The notes under the pieces: generated by a model
The model's input: the letters and a program-made list of their open reading frames with translations, nothing else
Told to the model about the DNA's origin: nothing
The model's database searches: none
Shown: positions 1 through 7,162 of the stretch, in pieces
Numbering within the stretch: the first letter of the stretch is position 1
Layout: each line of letters starts with the position of its first letter
Translations under genes and position numbers: made by a program
Assembly: GCA_047639615.1 (NCBI GenBank)
Contig: JBLIOL010000189.1
Span: 1 to 10,914, forward strand
Length of the DNA stretch: 10,914 bases
Direction: 5' to 3'
DNA from: CAYWNK01 sp047639615
GTDB lineage: Bacteria; Planctomycetota; UBA1135; GCA-002686595

Positions 1-741
1 GTGGTGGATCAATCCGCGCCCGAGCCCGTCCTCGCCGGCGAAGCAATCGAGCCAGCCCACCAGGTAATCGGCCTCGTGCTTGTGCGCCTCGAAGTACTCC
101 ATCATCTCGCGCAGGTGATGCACGGAAATGCCCTTGGTCTTGATCTCGCCCGAGTGGACCTGCTTGGTGGCGACCTTCAGCCGCGTCATGCAGCCGAGCA
201 TGCCGAAGCCGCCGATAGCCGCGTGATAGATGTCGGCGTTCTCGGTCGGACTGGCCGTGATCAAGTCGCCGTCCGGCAGCACCATGTCGAACTCCTGCAC
301 GTGCTCCCCGAAGGTGCCCACCTTGAAGTTGTTCTTGCCGTGGATGTTCATGCCGGCGGCGCCGGCCATGGTCGGTGCCATGGTGCCGGAGACCACCATG
401 GGCCAGTAGCCCTGGGGCAAGCTGTGGCGCCAGAGATCGGAGATCGTCACGCCGGCCTCTACCTCCGCGATTCCAGTCTCTGCGTCGAAGCCCAGGATGC
501 GGTTCATGCGGGTGATGTCGAGCACGTGACCATCCGAGGTAACGCTCGCATCGCCGTAGCTACAGCCGCTACCGCGCAAAGCGATGCTGCGACCTTCGGC
601 GCGCGCGGCACGGAACACACTGCGCACCTGTTCGACTGTCTCCGGCCGCCAGATCCGCGCGTGGGCGCCGTGGGTCATGCCCCAGCCCTCCACGTATTCG
701 TAGGACTGCCGCGGCAGCCCGTTGCTCAGAGGGCTAGCCAT
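1..741 (-). CDS. FAD-linked oxidoreductase, DprE1-like (partial, 3' end outside window)
   Basis: The minus-strand frame is open from an ATG at 741 to the window edge, giving 247 residues of what is normally a protein of about 450. It starts MASPLSNGLPRQSYEYVEGW. It carries the FAD-binding type-4 (PCMH/VAO) hallmarks: RGSGCSYGD at residues 57-65 (pyrophosphate loop), VSGTMAPTMAGAAGMNIHGKNN at about 117-138, and IGGFGMLG at 176-183. The NIHGKNN block followed by VGTFGEHV closely resembles DprE1, the decaprenylphosphoryl-ribose 2-oxidase, which makes a 2-keto sugar on a lipid carrier. The substrate-binding half lies beyond the edge, so the substrate cannot be read. Its ATG overlaps the stop of the upstream short-chain dehydrogenase (TGATG), so the two are almost certainly translationally coupled. 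A 251-residue open frame on the other strand is a shadow. The family call is firm; the DprE1 role is inferred from motif likeness and the partner gene. Confidence 0.88.
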   Translation of the reverse strand, partial: MASPLSNGLPRQSYEYVEGWGMTHGAHARIWRPETVEQVRSVFRAARAEGRSIALRGSGCSYGDASVTSDGHVLDITRMNRILGFDAETGIAEVEAGVTISDLWRHSLPQGYWPMVVSGTMAPTMAGAAGMNIHGKNNFKVGTFGEHVQEFDMVLPDGDLITASPTENADIYHAAIGGFGMLGCMTRLKVATKQVHSGEIKTKGISVHHLREMMEYFEAHKHEADYLVGWLDCFAGEDGLGRGLIHH

Positions 742-1526
742 CAGACGTTCAGGTGACGGAAGATGCGCGAGGGGATGGCCTTAATGATCGTCATGATCGG
801 CAGCCAGGGCAGGGGTAGGTAGCGCGTGTCGAAGAAGCCCCCCTTGCTGGCGCGCAGGATCGCGGCGGCGGCCTTATCGGCGCTGATCATGAGCGGCATG
901 TCGCCCAAGCCCGCGGTCATTTCGGTCTCCACCGGGCCGGGCTTGATCGTCACCACGCGCACGCCGTAGGCGTCGAGCCGGTTGCGCAGGGACTCCAGGT
1001 AGGTGGCGAAGGCCGCCTTGGTGGCATGGTAGGCCGGGTTCTGCTTGCGACCCCGATCCCCCGCCACGGAGCCGATGCCGAGGATCGTTCCCGAGCGCTG
1101 ACTCTGGAAGAGGCGCGCCGCTTCGTTGCACCAGGCCATGGCGCCGCACAAGTTGACCTCGACCTGGCCGATATCCTTCTGCGTGTCGTACTCCAGGGGC
1201 CCCACCTCGGGCATCACGCCGGAAGCGTAGATCACCAGGTCCAGGCCGCCGAGGGCGTGCACGCTCTCCTCGAACAGGGCCGGCACGCTGTCGCGATCGA
1301 GCACGTCGTGCTGGCGCACATGCACCTCGCCCGGTCCGCCCGCTACTTCCGCCGCCAGGGCCTCGAGCCGATCCAGGCGCCGAGCCAGGGCCATGACCCG
1401 ATAGCCCTGACCAGCCATGCGGCGCACCAGGGCGGCCCCCATGCCGGAACTTGCCCCGACGACTAGGGCCCTGGGGCCTGCTGCGGAGCTTATGGGGACA
1501 GATTCTGTGGTCTCAGGGGAGGACAT
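741..1526 (-). CDS. Short-chain dehydrogenase/reductase, DprE2-like
   Basis: A 261-residue Rossmann-fold NAD(P)-dependent reductase. It shows the cofactor loop GASSGMG at residues 24-30, N125 in VEVNLCG, catalytic S153 (GIGSVAG), and Y166/K170 in YHATK, then KPGPVETEM at 195-203. The usual NNAG motif is replaced by YASG (100-103). The C-terminus (about 240-261) is hydrophobic and ends IPSRIFRHLNV, very like the end of mycobacterial DprE2 (IPRSIFRKLPI), the reductase that completes the 2-epimerisation begun by DprE1. It sits directly upstream of the DprE1-like oxidase with overlapping stop and start codons, which supports a two-step epimerase pair acting on a polyprenyl-phosphate sugar. I chose the ATG at 1526. 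An ATG at 1535 and a GTG at 1598 are in frame, but the extension is unlike SDR N-termini, and none of the three has a clear Shine-Dalgarno. SDR family is near certain; the sugar substrate is inference. Confidence 0.9.
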   Translation of the reverse strand: MSSPETTESVPISSAAGPRALVVGASSGMGAALVRRMAGQGYRVMALARRLDRLEALAAEVAGGPGEVHVRQHDVLDRDSVPALFEESVHALGGLDLVIYASGVMPEVGPLEYDTQKDIGQVEVNLCGAMAWCNEAARLFQSQRSGTILGIGSVAGDRGRKQNPAYHATKAAFATYLESLRNRLDAYGVRVVTIKPGPVETEMTAGLGDMPLMISADKAAAAILRASKGGFFDTRYLPLPWLPIMTIIKAIPSRIFRHLNV

Positions 1527-1698
1527 GGTGAGCATGTTGCCAGCGGGACGGGCCAATAGGAATGCATCGGGCGGCAGGATCCGTGAGATCGAGCCCACGC
1601 CCGAATTTGCGTCTAATCAGAGAGCTTGAATCGAGACATGGAATCGGAGCTTGGGCACTGCTACCGTCCCCCGCCAGTTCGGGCACGCCCGCTCTCCT

Positions 1699-3732
1699 AT
1701 GCCGCATCTCCTCGAATCTCTCAACCCCGAGCAACGCCGAGCCGCCGAGGCCATCCAAGGCCCCGTGCTGGTCCTGGCGGGCGCGGGAACCGGCAAGACA
1801 CGCGTCATTACGTACCGCATGGCTCACATGTTGGACGAGGGCATCCCGCCGGACCAGATTCTGGCCATGACCTTCACCAACAAGGCCGCAGCGGAGATGC
1901 GCGACCGAATTGGCAACTTGGTGGGCAAGGATCGAGCTAAGAAACTCACCGTCGGCACGTTCCACTCCTTCTGCCTGCACACCCTGCGCGAGTACAAGGA
2001 GATCATGGGCTGGCCCAAGGGCTTTACCATCTGCGACCCGGGCGACCAGCTCAGCGTCATGAAGGGCGCCCTGCGCGAGCTCGCTATTCCGGAGGCCAAC
2101 TTCCGTCCCCAGGACGCGATCTCCCTGGTCTCCCTGGCCAAGAACCGGCTGCAGACACCCGAGACCTTCCTGGCGCGCGCCGCCGATGACAAGGACGAGC
2201 TGCTCGGCCGCGTCTGGGAGCGCTACGCCGGCGCCCTAGCCCGCAGCCGGCGCCTCGACTTCGACGACCTGCTGATCGAGACCACGCGCCTGCTGCGCAT
2301 GGCTGGCCCGAAGAAAGAGCTCGCCGCGCGCTTCCGCTACCTGCTAGTGGACGAGTACCAAGACACCAACAGCGCCCAGTTCAACATCGTCAAGGCTCTG
2401 GCCGGCAAGCACAGAAACCTGTGCGTGGTTGGCGATGACGACCAGTCCATCTACAGCTGGCGCGGCGCCGACATCGCCAAGATCCTGGGCTTCGAAAAGA
2501 CCTTCCCCGGCGCCGTGGTCGTGCGCCTGGAGACCAATTACCGCTCCACGGCGCAGGTCATCGACGTGGCCAACCGCTTGATCCGCCACAACGTCAAGCG
2601 CCACGACAAGAAGCTCATCTCCGCCGCCGGTTCGGGCGAGCCGATCCAAGCCGTGCGCATGCGCGATGAGGACGCCGAGGCCCAATTGGTGGTAGCGGAG
2701 ATCACCGCCAAGTGCTCGGAAGGGCACCACCACGACGACTTCGCGATCCTCTTCCGCACCTCGATTCAAGCGCGCGCCTTCGAGGCCGAGCTGCGCATGA
2801 AGGACGTGCCCTACGTGCTGGTCGGCGGCCTGAGTTTCTTCGATCGCAAGGAGGTGCGCGATGTGCTCGCCTATGCGCGCCTGATGCTCAACCCCGACGA
2901 TGAGACCAGCCTGCTACGCATCATCAACAAGCCCTCGCGCGGGGTCGGTAAGACCACGCTCACGCGCGTGCTGGAGTTCGCCACCAACGAGCGCATCACA
3001 GCCTGCGAGGCCATCGACCGTGCAGAGGAAATCGAGGGCGTCAACGCCACGCGCCTGAGTCCCGTGCAGCGCATGCGCGAGCGTTTGGCGGCCCTACGCG
3101 AGCTCTATCCGGACAAGGAAAAGCGCCTGGTGGACCTGGTGCAACGCATGATCGAAGAGGTGGCCTACGCGGACGAGGTCAAGCGCTGCTACCCGGACGA
3201 AGCCGAGTACAAGAAGCGCTGGGTCGGCGTGGAAGAGGTGCTCAACTTCGCCCAGAACTACGTCAAGCGCCGCAAGCGTCCGACCCTGCGCGGCTTCCTC
3301 AACGAGCTGACTCTATCGGCCAACGATTCCCCCGACGCGGAGGACGCCCAGCGCCGCCTAGCGGTGACGCTCATGACCTTGCACGCCAGCAAGGGCCTCG
3401 AGTTCCCGCGCGTCTTCCTAGTCGGCATGGAGGAGGGCATCCTGCCCCACCTACGCTCGGCTGCCGAGGGCACCATCGACGAGGAGCGCCGCTTGGGCTA
3501 CGTGGGCATCACGCGCGCGGAGAAGTTCCTGCAGATCTCCTGGTGCGGCGAACGCGCCAAGGGCGGCCGCATGGTCCAGCGTCATCCCTCGCGCTTCCTG
3601 CTCGAGATCCAAGGCAAGGAACCGCCCGAAGATTGGATCGCCGCCGGCGACACCGAGCCCACCAATCCCGTCGGCCGCAAGAAGCATCGCAAGAAGGCCA
3701 AAGCCGCCCGCCGCCGGACCGGCCGGCGCTAG
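1699..3732 (+). CDS. UvrD/Rep-family ATP-dependent 3'-5' DNA helicase (Rep-like)
   Basis: A complete 677-residue superfamily 1A helicase that unwinds DNA during replication restart or repair. All motifs are present in order: Q-motif LNPEQRRAAEA (8-18), Walker A AGAGTGKT (27-34), Ia TFTNKAAAEM (58-67), Ib GTFHSF (86-91), Walker B VDEYQDTN (217-224), III GDDDQSIYSWRGA (245-257), IV LETNYRST (277-284), V TLMTLHASKGLEF (557-569), VI EERRLGYVGITRAEK (595-609). Length and local sequence (VGGLSFFDRKEVRDVLAYARLMLNPDDE; LHASKGLEFPRVFLVGMEEG) are closer to Rep (about 673 residues) than to the longer UvrD/PcrA. The last 19 residues are strongly basic (GRKKHRKKAKAARRRTGRR), probably for DNA or partner binding. 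I start at ATG 1699, since the N-terminus then matches Rep directly; a TTG at 1651 would add 16 unlikely residues. No clear Shine-Dalgarno is visible. It is divergent from the SDR gene across a 172-bp gap and convergent with the next gene. Confidence 0.96.
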   Translation: MPHLLESLNPEQRRAAEAIQGPVLVLAGAGTGKTRVITYRMAHMLDEGIPPDQILAMTFTNKAAAEMRDRIGNLVGKDRAKKLTVGTFHSFCLHTLREYKEIMGWPKGFTICDPGDQLSVMKGALRELAIPEANFRPQDAISLVSLAKNRLQTPETFLARAADDKDELLGRVWERYAGALARSRRLDFDDLLIETTRLLRMAGPKKELAARFRYLLVDEYQDTNSAQFNIVKALAGKHRNLCVVGDDDQSIYSWRGADIAKILGFEKTFPGAVVVRLETNYRSTAQVIDVANRLIRHNVKRHDKKLISAAGSGEPIQAVRMRDEDAEAQLVVAEITAKCSEGHHHDDFAILFRTSIQARAFEAELRMKDVPYVLVGGLSFFDRKEVRDVLAYARLMLNPDDETSLLRIINKPSRGVGKTTLTRVLEFATNERITACEAIDRAEEIEGVNATRLSPVQRMRERLAALRELYPDKEKRLVDLVQRMIEEVAYADEVKRCYPDEAEYKKRWVGVEEVLNFAQNYVKRRKRPTLRGFLNELTLSANDSPDAEDAQRRLAVTLMTLHASKGLEFPRVFLVGMEEGILPHLRSAAEGTIDEERRLGYVGITRAEKFLQISWCGERAKGGRMVQRHPSRFLLEIQGKEPPEDWIAAGDTEPTNPVGRKKHRKKAKAARRRTGRR

Positions 3733-3740
3733 TCACAAAC

Positions 3741-3760
3741 CTGCGCCGCTCAGGGCGCGG
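3741..3760. terminator. Possible convergent terminator hairpin
   Basis: GCGCC (3743-3747) pairs with GGCGC (3754-3758) around a 6-nt loop, extended by a G-U and a C-G pair. It lies in the 17-bp gap and gene end between the helicase stop (3730-3732) and the convergent minus-strand stop (3752-3750). In the minus direction it is followed by GGTTTGTG, a poor U-tract; in the plus direction there is none. The position fits a terminator, the sequence only weakly. Confidence 0.3.
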
Positions 3761-4058
3761 CAAACAGCAGGATCAACGGCAAGCTCAGGCTCGCCGCAAG
3801 TCCGCCCAGTGCCAGTACTAGCCGCCGCCCATCGCGCAAGGCCAGCAGCACCCCGCACAGGCCCAGGGTTGCCCCTAGGGAAGCCAGCACCAGGAACAGC
3901 ACCAGCAGCGGCCCACTGCCCGGAATGCGGTCCCGAAAGGGGATCCAGATGGCGGTGAAGGCCAAGGTCATGGCGCCCAGGGATCCAGCCCAGACGGGCA
4001 CGTGATCCACAGCGGAGAAGGCTTGGCCCTCGACCAGGCTTTGCGGAGATTGAGACAC
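3750..4058 (-). CDS. Small three-helix integral membrane protein, unknown function
   Basis: From a GTG at 4058 this encodes 102 residues that are mostly membrane-embedded. The three apolar stretches are at about 20-41 (VPVWAGSLGAMTLAF...), 50-72 (PLLVLFLVLASLGATLGLCG) and 80-100 (LVLALGGLAASLSLPLILLF), the last running almost to the C-terminus (AAP). Short charged links (FRDRIPGSG and LRDGRR) separate the helices. I recognise no family. The frame stays open upstream to 4301, but that part is arginine-rich, has no domain character and would run through the two inverted repeats at 4092-4160, so I prefer the GTG start; the start is uncertain and has no Shine-Dalgarno. It converges on the helicase with only 17 bp between their ends. 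No functional link to either neighbour is visible. Confidence 0.6.
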   Translation of the reverse strand: MSQSPQSLVEGQAFSAVDHVPVWAGSLGAMTLAFTAIWIPFRDRIPGSGPLLVLFLVLASLGATLGLCGVLLALRDGRRLVLALGGLAASLSLPLILLFAAP

Positions 4059-4091
4059 GCCCGGGAGAGTACACAAAGCCTGGACATGAAG

Positions 4092-4122
4092 GCGCCGGGC
4101 TCCCCCCCAGGGGACCCGGCGC
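4092..4122. repeat. Inverted repeat / GC-rich stem-loop 1
   Basis: Outer arms GCGCCGGG (4092-4099) and CCCGGCGC (4115-4122) are perfectly complementary. Inside them TCCCC (4101-4105) pairs with GGGGA (4110-4114), leaving one bulged C (4100) and a CCCA loop. That makes 13 base pairs in 31 nt, mostly G-C. No T-tract follows on either strand, and it lies between divergent genes, so it does not look like an intrinsic terminator. It may be a structured leader of either gene or a protein-binding dyad. Confidence 0.7.
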
Positions 4123-4123
4123 A

Positions 4124-4160
4124 ACTCGGACGTTAGTCGGATCCCCTTCCAGGTCCGAGT
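4124..4160. repeat. Inverted repeat / stem-loop 2
   Basis: ACTCGGAC (4124-4131) and GTCCGAGT (4153-4160) are perfect 8-bp complements around a 21-nt spacer that could form a small inner GGA/TCC stem. It lies one base after stem-loop 1, giving a tandem pair. The function is unknown; it could be part of an mRNA leader or a small RNA. Confidence 0.6.
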
Positions 4161-4360
4161 GAACCACTTCCTAGGCCTCATTCCTGGGCATTCCACCCCT
4201 AATCCGGACAGGTCGTGGGCCAGAGCAAAGTTCAGCGCGACCCGAATCGCCCGTCTCAGGCATGTTTGGATTGAGCTTGGTTGCGCCCCGAGGCCAACCA
4301 TGTAGTTACCGTCATGGCTCCTGCCGGGACCCCTACCTGCGCAACCAGCGACCCAACACG

Positions 4361-6985
4361 ATGAAACAGAGCCTCCGCCGCGTCGTTCAAGGCCTCCTCG
4401 CCCTGGCCTACTTGTCCGTCTCCAGCACCGCCGTTAAGGCCCAGGAACCGGACCTCTTCGACGACACCGTTCTGCGGCAGATCGACATCACGGTCTACGA
4501 CGCAAACGGCGTGATCGACCCGAATTTCTGGACCAAGCTCGTCCAGAACTGGAACGGCTCGGGCGCCAACCTGCCGGCTGACATCACGATCAGCGGCCCG
4601 GACATACCGGTCCCCGTAACACGCACCGGCGTGGGCCTGCGCATCAAGGGCAACTCCTCCTTCTTCTTCCTGCCCAGCGGCTCGCAGAAGGCCTCGTTCA
4701 ACATCGAGGTCGATGACACGGACCCGGCCGCCGACCTCTGGGGCTACTCCACCATCAACCTGAACAACGGCATCGAGGATCCCACCTTCTGCCGTGAGAT
4801 TGGCTTCTTCCGCTTCATCCGGCGCTACACACCCGCAGGCCTCGGCAACCACCTGGTAGTCACCATCAACGGCGACCCCTGGGGTGTCTACGTCAACATC
4901 CAGCAGTACAACAAGCGCCTGCTCGAGGAGTACTACGAGGACGGCGGCGGTGTGCGCATCAAGTGCCCGAACATCGGCGGCGCAGCCCTGCGTTGGTTCG
5001 GTTCCGCCATCAGTAGCTACTTTGCTGACTACGACCTGAAGAATGACGGCGGCCTCGGCACGAACGCTGCTTGGCAGACCCTCGTTGATTGCTGCGACTC
5101 GCTGAACAACAGCCCCGCCGCGACCCCGAAGGACATCGACAAAGGCTTCTCCGTCGACGCTGCCATCTGGACCGTCGTGGGCGAGAACCTGTTCATGGAT
5201 GAGGACAGCTACATCTCCAAGGGTGCCGACTTCAACGTCTACTGGGAGCCGATCCACCAACGCTCCTACCTGCACCAGCACGACGGCAACGAGTCCTGGG
5301 GCGTCAGCCTCTTCGGCTGGCCCGGCGGCACCATCACCGAGCTCTCGCCCACCTACCGCTTCAACGGTGGTATGCGCCCGGCCGTTCGGCGCGTCGTGGC
5401 CATTCCGGAGTGGCGTGAGCGTTACTTCGCTCACTACCGCACCATGCTCGAGGACTTCAGCTGGGACGACTTCGAGCCGCAGATCGAGGGCTACCACACC
5501 CTGATCGATGCAGCGGTCTTGGCTGACCCCAAGCGCATCTACAGCTACAACAAGTTCACCCTCAACTTCACCACGGACGTGAACATCCCGCTCGCCGGTA
5601 CCACGGTCGTAGCACCGGGCCTGAGGCGTTACGTGGATGACCGCTTGGCCTTCCTCTCCGTCCATCCGGAGATAGCCGAGCCCGTACCCGCCATCAACTG
5701 GCTGCGTCACGCGCCCTATCGTCCGGCCGCCGGCCAGCCCGTGTTCATCACTACCAGCGTGACCCCGGACCCGACCGCTCCCATTGGCGAAGTGACCCTC
5801 TACTACCGTCACCAGCCCGGGCACTACCTCGAAGCGCTCATGCTCGACGACGGCCTGAACGGCGACGGCGCAGCAGGTGACGGCGTCTACGGCGTGGAAC
5901 TACCCGCCACCCTCGCCCTGGGCGACTTCGCCACCTACTACGTAGGCGCCGCCAGCGACGTTGCTTCCGGCAGCGGCACGCGCTTCCTGCCCAAGTACGC
6001 CGAGGGCCGCCCCCAGGACGTGCGCGTTGGCTTCGGTGCCTCCGGCATGCGCATCACCGAGGTGCTCTACTCCGGCACGGACGGCGAGTTCTTCGAGCTC
6101 ACCAACACCACCGCCGCCCCCGTCGACCTCGCCGGTTGGAGCATGGACGACAGCAGCGCCAACGTAGGCACCTTCGACCTAACCCCCGCCGGCGTAATCT
6201 CCCCGGGCGAGTCGATCATCATCACCCAGAGCGACCCCTTGGCCTTCAGCGCTGCCTGGAACCTCAGCGGCGTCACCGTACTCGGCCTCAACGTGAACGC
6301 GAACTTGGGTCGTAACGACTCGATCAACATCTTCGACGCCATGGGCGAGCTCCACGAGCGCTTGGCCTACGGCGACGAGCGCTACCCCTACAGCGAGCGT
6401 TCGAAGGACGAGTCCAACTGGGTCTGCGACGGCGGCCTCGGTCAGGACGATCCCTACGCCTGGCGCAACAGCGTCGCAGCGGACGGACAGAACTCGGTCG
6501 TCTCCCTTGGCGGCGACACGGGTAGCCCCGGCACCCACGCCACCGCGGCCTGCGATGAGCTCACCTTCGGCGACACCTACTGCCCCTCCAACCCCAACAC
6601 CACCGGCCTCGTCGGCGCCCTCGCGGGCGTCGGTAGCCCGATCGTGGGTGCGGATGACTTCAGCCTGCTAGCCACCCAGCTACCGGTCGGTGAGTTCGGC
6701 TACTTCATCATGGGCCAGGTCCAAGCCGTGGTGAACATGCCCGGCGGAAGCCAGGGCGTGCTCTGCCTAGCCAACCCCATCGCGCGTCTGATCAGCACCC
6801 TGGGCAGCGTCTCTCCCTCAGGCGAACTGAGCAGCCCGATCGACCTGTTCAATGTCCCGGTCGGCTCCAACATCGTCGCGGTTACCGCCGGCGAAACCTG
6901 GAGCTTCCAGTGCTGGCACCGCGACTTCTTCGGCGGCTCCCCCACCTCCAACTTCACCGACGGAATCGAGATCGCATTCCAGTAG
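4361..6985 (+). CDS. Secreted CotH-kinase family protein with lamin-tail domain and C-terminal tag domain
   Basis: An 874-residue exported protein. Signal peptide: MKQSLRR, then a hydrophobic core, then a probable cleavage AVKA|QE after residue 27. CotH-kinase domain (about 38-435): RQIDITV, GVGLRIKGNSSF, K110 in SQKASFNIEV, GDPWGVYVNIQQYNKRLLEEYY, then MDEDSYISKGADFNVYWEP (279-297) and HDGNESWG (307-314), the acidic site that CotH proteins share. CotH proteins are atypical secreted kinases that phosphorylate proteins, as in Bacillus spore coats. Residues about 445-555 form an Ig-like domain with DDGLNGDGAAGDGVYGVEL, followed by a lamin-tail domain (about 562-670; MRITEVLYSGTDGEFFELTN...DLAGWSMDD). 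The last 134 residues (741-874) match the C-terminus of the propeller protein at 8601-10283. The start at ATG 4361 is set by the signal peptide; the frame is open from 4262. No Shine-Dalgarno is visible. The substrate is unknown; surface or matrix proteins are a guess. Confidence 0.93.
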   Translation: MKQSLRRVVQGLLALAYLSVSSTAVKAQEPDLFDDTVLRQIDITVYDANGVIDPNFWTKLVQNWNGSGANLPADITISGPDIPVPVTRTGVGLRIKGNSSFFFLPSGSQKASFNIEVDDTDPAADLWGYSTINLNNGIEDPTFCREIGFFRFIRRYTPAGLGNHLVVTINGDPWGVYVNIQQYNKRLLEEYYEDGGGVRIKCPNIGGAALRWFGSAISSYFADYDLKNDGGLGTNAAWQTLVDCCDSLNNSPAATPKDIDKGFSVDAAIWTVVGENLFMDEDSYISKGADFNVYWEPIHQRSYLHQHDGNESWGVSLFGWPGGTITELSPTYRFNGGMRPAVRRVVAIPEWRERYFAHYRTMLEDFSWDDFEPQIEGYHTLIDAAVLADPKRIYSYNKFTLNFTTDVNIPLAGTTVVAPGLRRYVDDRLAFLSVHPEIAEPVPAINWLRHAPYRPAAGQPVFITTSVTPDPTAPIGEVTLYYRHQPGHYLEALMLDDGLNGDGAAGDGVYGVELPATLALGDFATYYVGAASDVASGSGTRFLPKYAEGRPQDVRVGFGASGMRITEVLYSGTDGEFFELTNTTAAPVDLAGWSMDDSSANVGTFDLTPAGVISPGESIIITQSDPLAFSAAWNLSGVTVLGLNVNANLGRNDSINIFDAMGELHERLAYGDERYPYSERSKDESNWVCDGGLGQDDPYAWRNSVAADGQNSVVSLGGDTGSPGTHATAACDELTFGDTYCPSNPNTTGLVGALAGVGSPIVGADDFSLLATQLPVGEFGYFIMGQVQAVVNMPGGSQGVLCLANPIARLISTLGSVSPSGELSSPIDLFNVPVGSNIVAVTAGETWSFQCWHRDFFGGSPTSNFTDGIEIAFQ

Positions 6986-7162
6986 CTCGGCTCGGCCGTG
7001 GTGGATTTGTTCCTGGCACAGTACCACCTACATACCCCTGGGGTGGGAATTCGGAGGCCCACGCCCACGGAACAGGTAATTCCGCCTACGCTAGACACTA
7101 GGCTACGTCGTGTGAGGTATCGCGCCTCACTTGTCTCGTTCGACTCAGCTCCAACACTAGGA
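6986..7162 (+). other. Intergenic region with small dyads, upstream of the beta-helix gene
   Basis: This 177-bp gap contains ACCCCTGGGGT (7034-7044), GTGAGG/CCTCAC arms around a 7-nt loop (7112-7130), and CTAG repeated around ACA at about 7091-7101. The base composition drops here relative to the CotH gene. I see no convincing promoter or T-tract terminator. Confidence 0.35.

Larger units (their letters stand above)
4059..4360. other. Divergent intergenic region with two adjacent hairpins
   Basis: This 302-bp stretch separates the start of the minus-strand membrane gene from the start of the CotH gene. It holds two strong inverted repeats (entered separately) and must contain the promoters or leaders of both genes. 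A weak pair TTGGTT (4277-4282) and TGTAGT (4301-4306), 18 bp apart, could be a promoter for the CotH gene but is poorly conserved. The near-direct repeats TTCCTAGGC and TTCCTGGGC occur between about 4168 and 4190. No tRNA or riboswitch that I know is recognisable. Confidence 0.5.

Noticed and set aside
1..756. 251-residue plus-strand open frame at the left edge
   Set aside because: It is antisense to the FAD oxidoreductase, whose minus-strand frame has clear family motifs; the plus-strand product has no domain character.
1621..1660. Short direct repeats GAATCGAGA/GAATCGGAG and GAGCTT pair in the divergent gap
   Set aside because: They are too short and imperfect to separate from chance, with no promoter signal attached.
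4059..4301. Upstream extension of the small membrane protein to 4301
   Set aside because: The added 81 residues are arginine-rich with no domain, and they cross the two inverted repeats; the GTG at 4058 gives a compact three-helix protein. Not fully excluded.
4262..4360. Upstream extension of the CotH protein by 33 residues
   Set aside because: It would bury the signal peptide that starts at ATG 4361.
4256..5824. 522-residue minus-strand open frame inside the CotH gene
   Set aside because: It is a long antisense frame caused by high GC and biased third positions; the plus strand encodes recognisable CotH motifs and a signal peptide.
7034..7044. ACCCCTGGGGT dyad after the CotH gene
   Set aside because: Its arms are only 5 bp with a single-base centre, and there is no T-tract; it is unlikely to act as a terminator.
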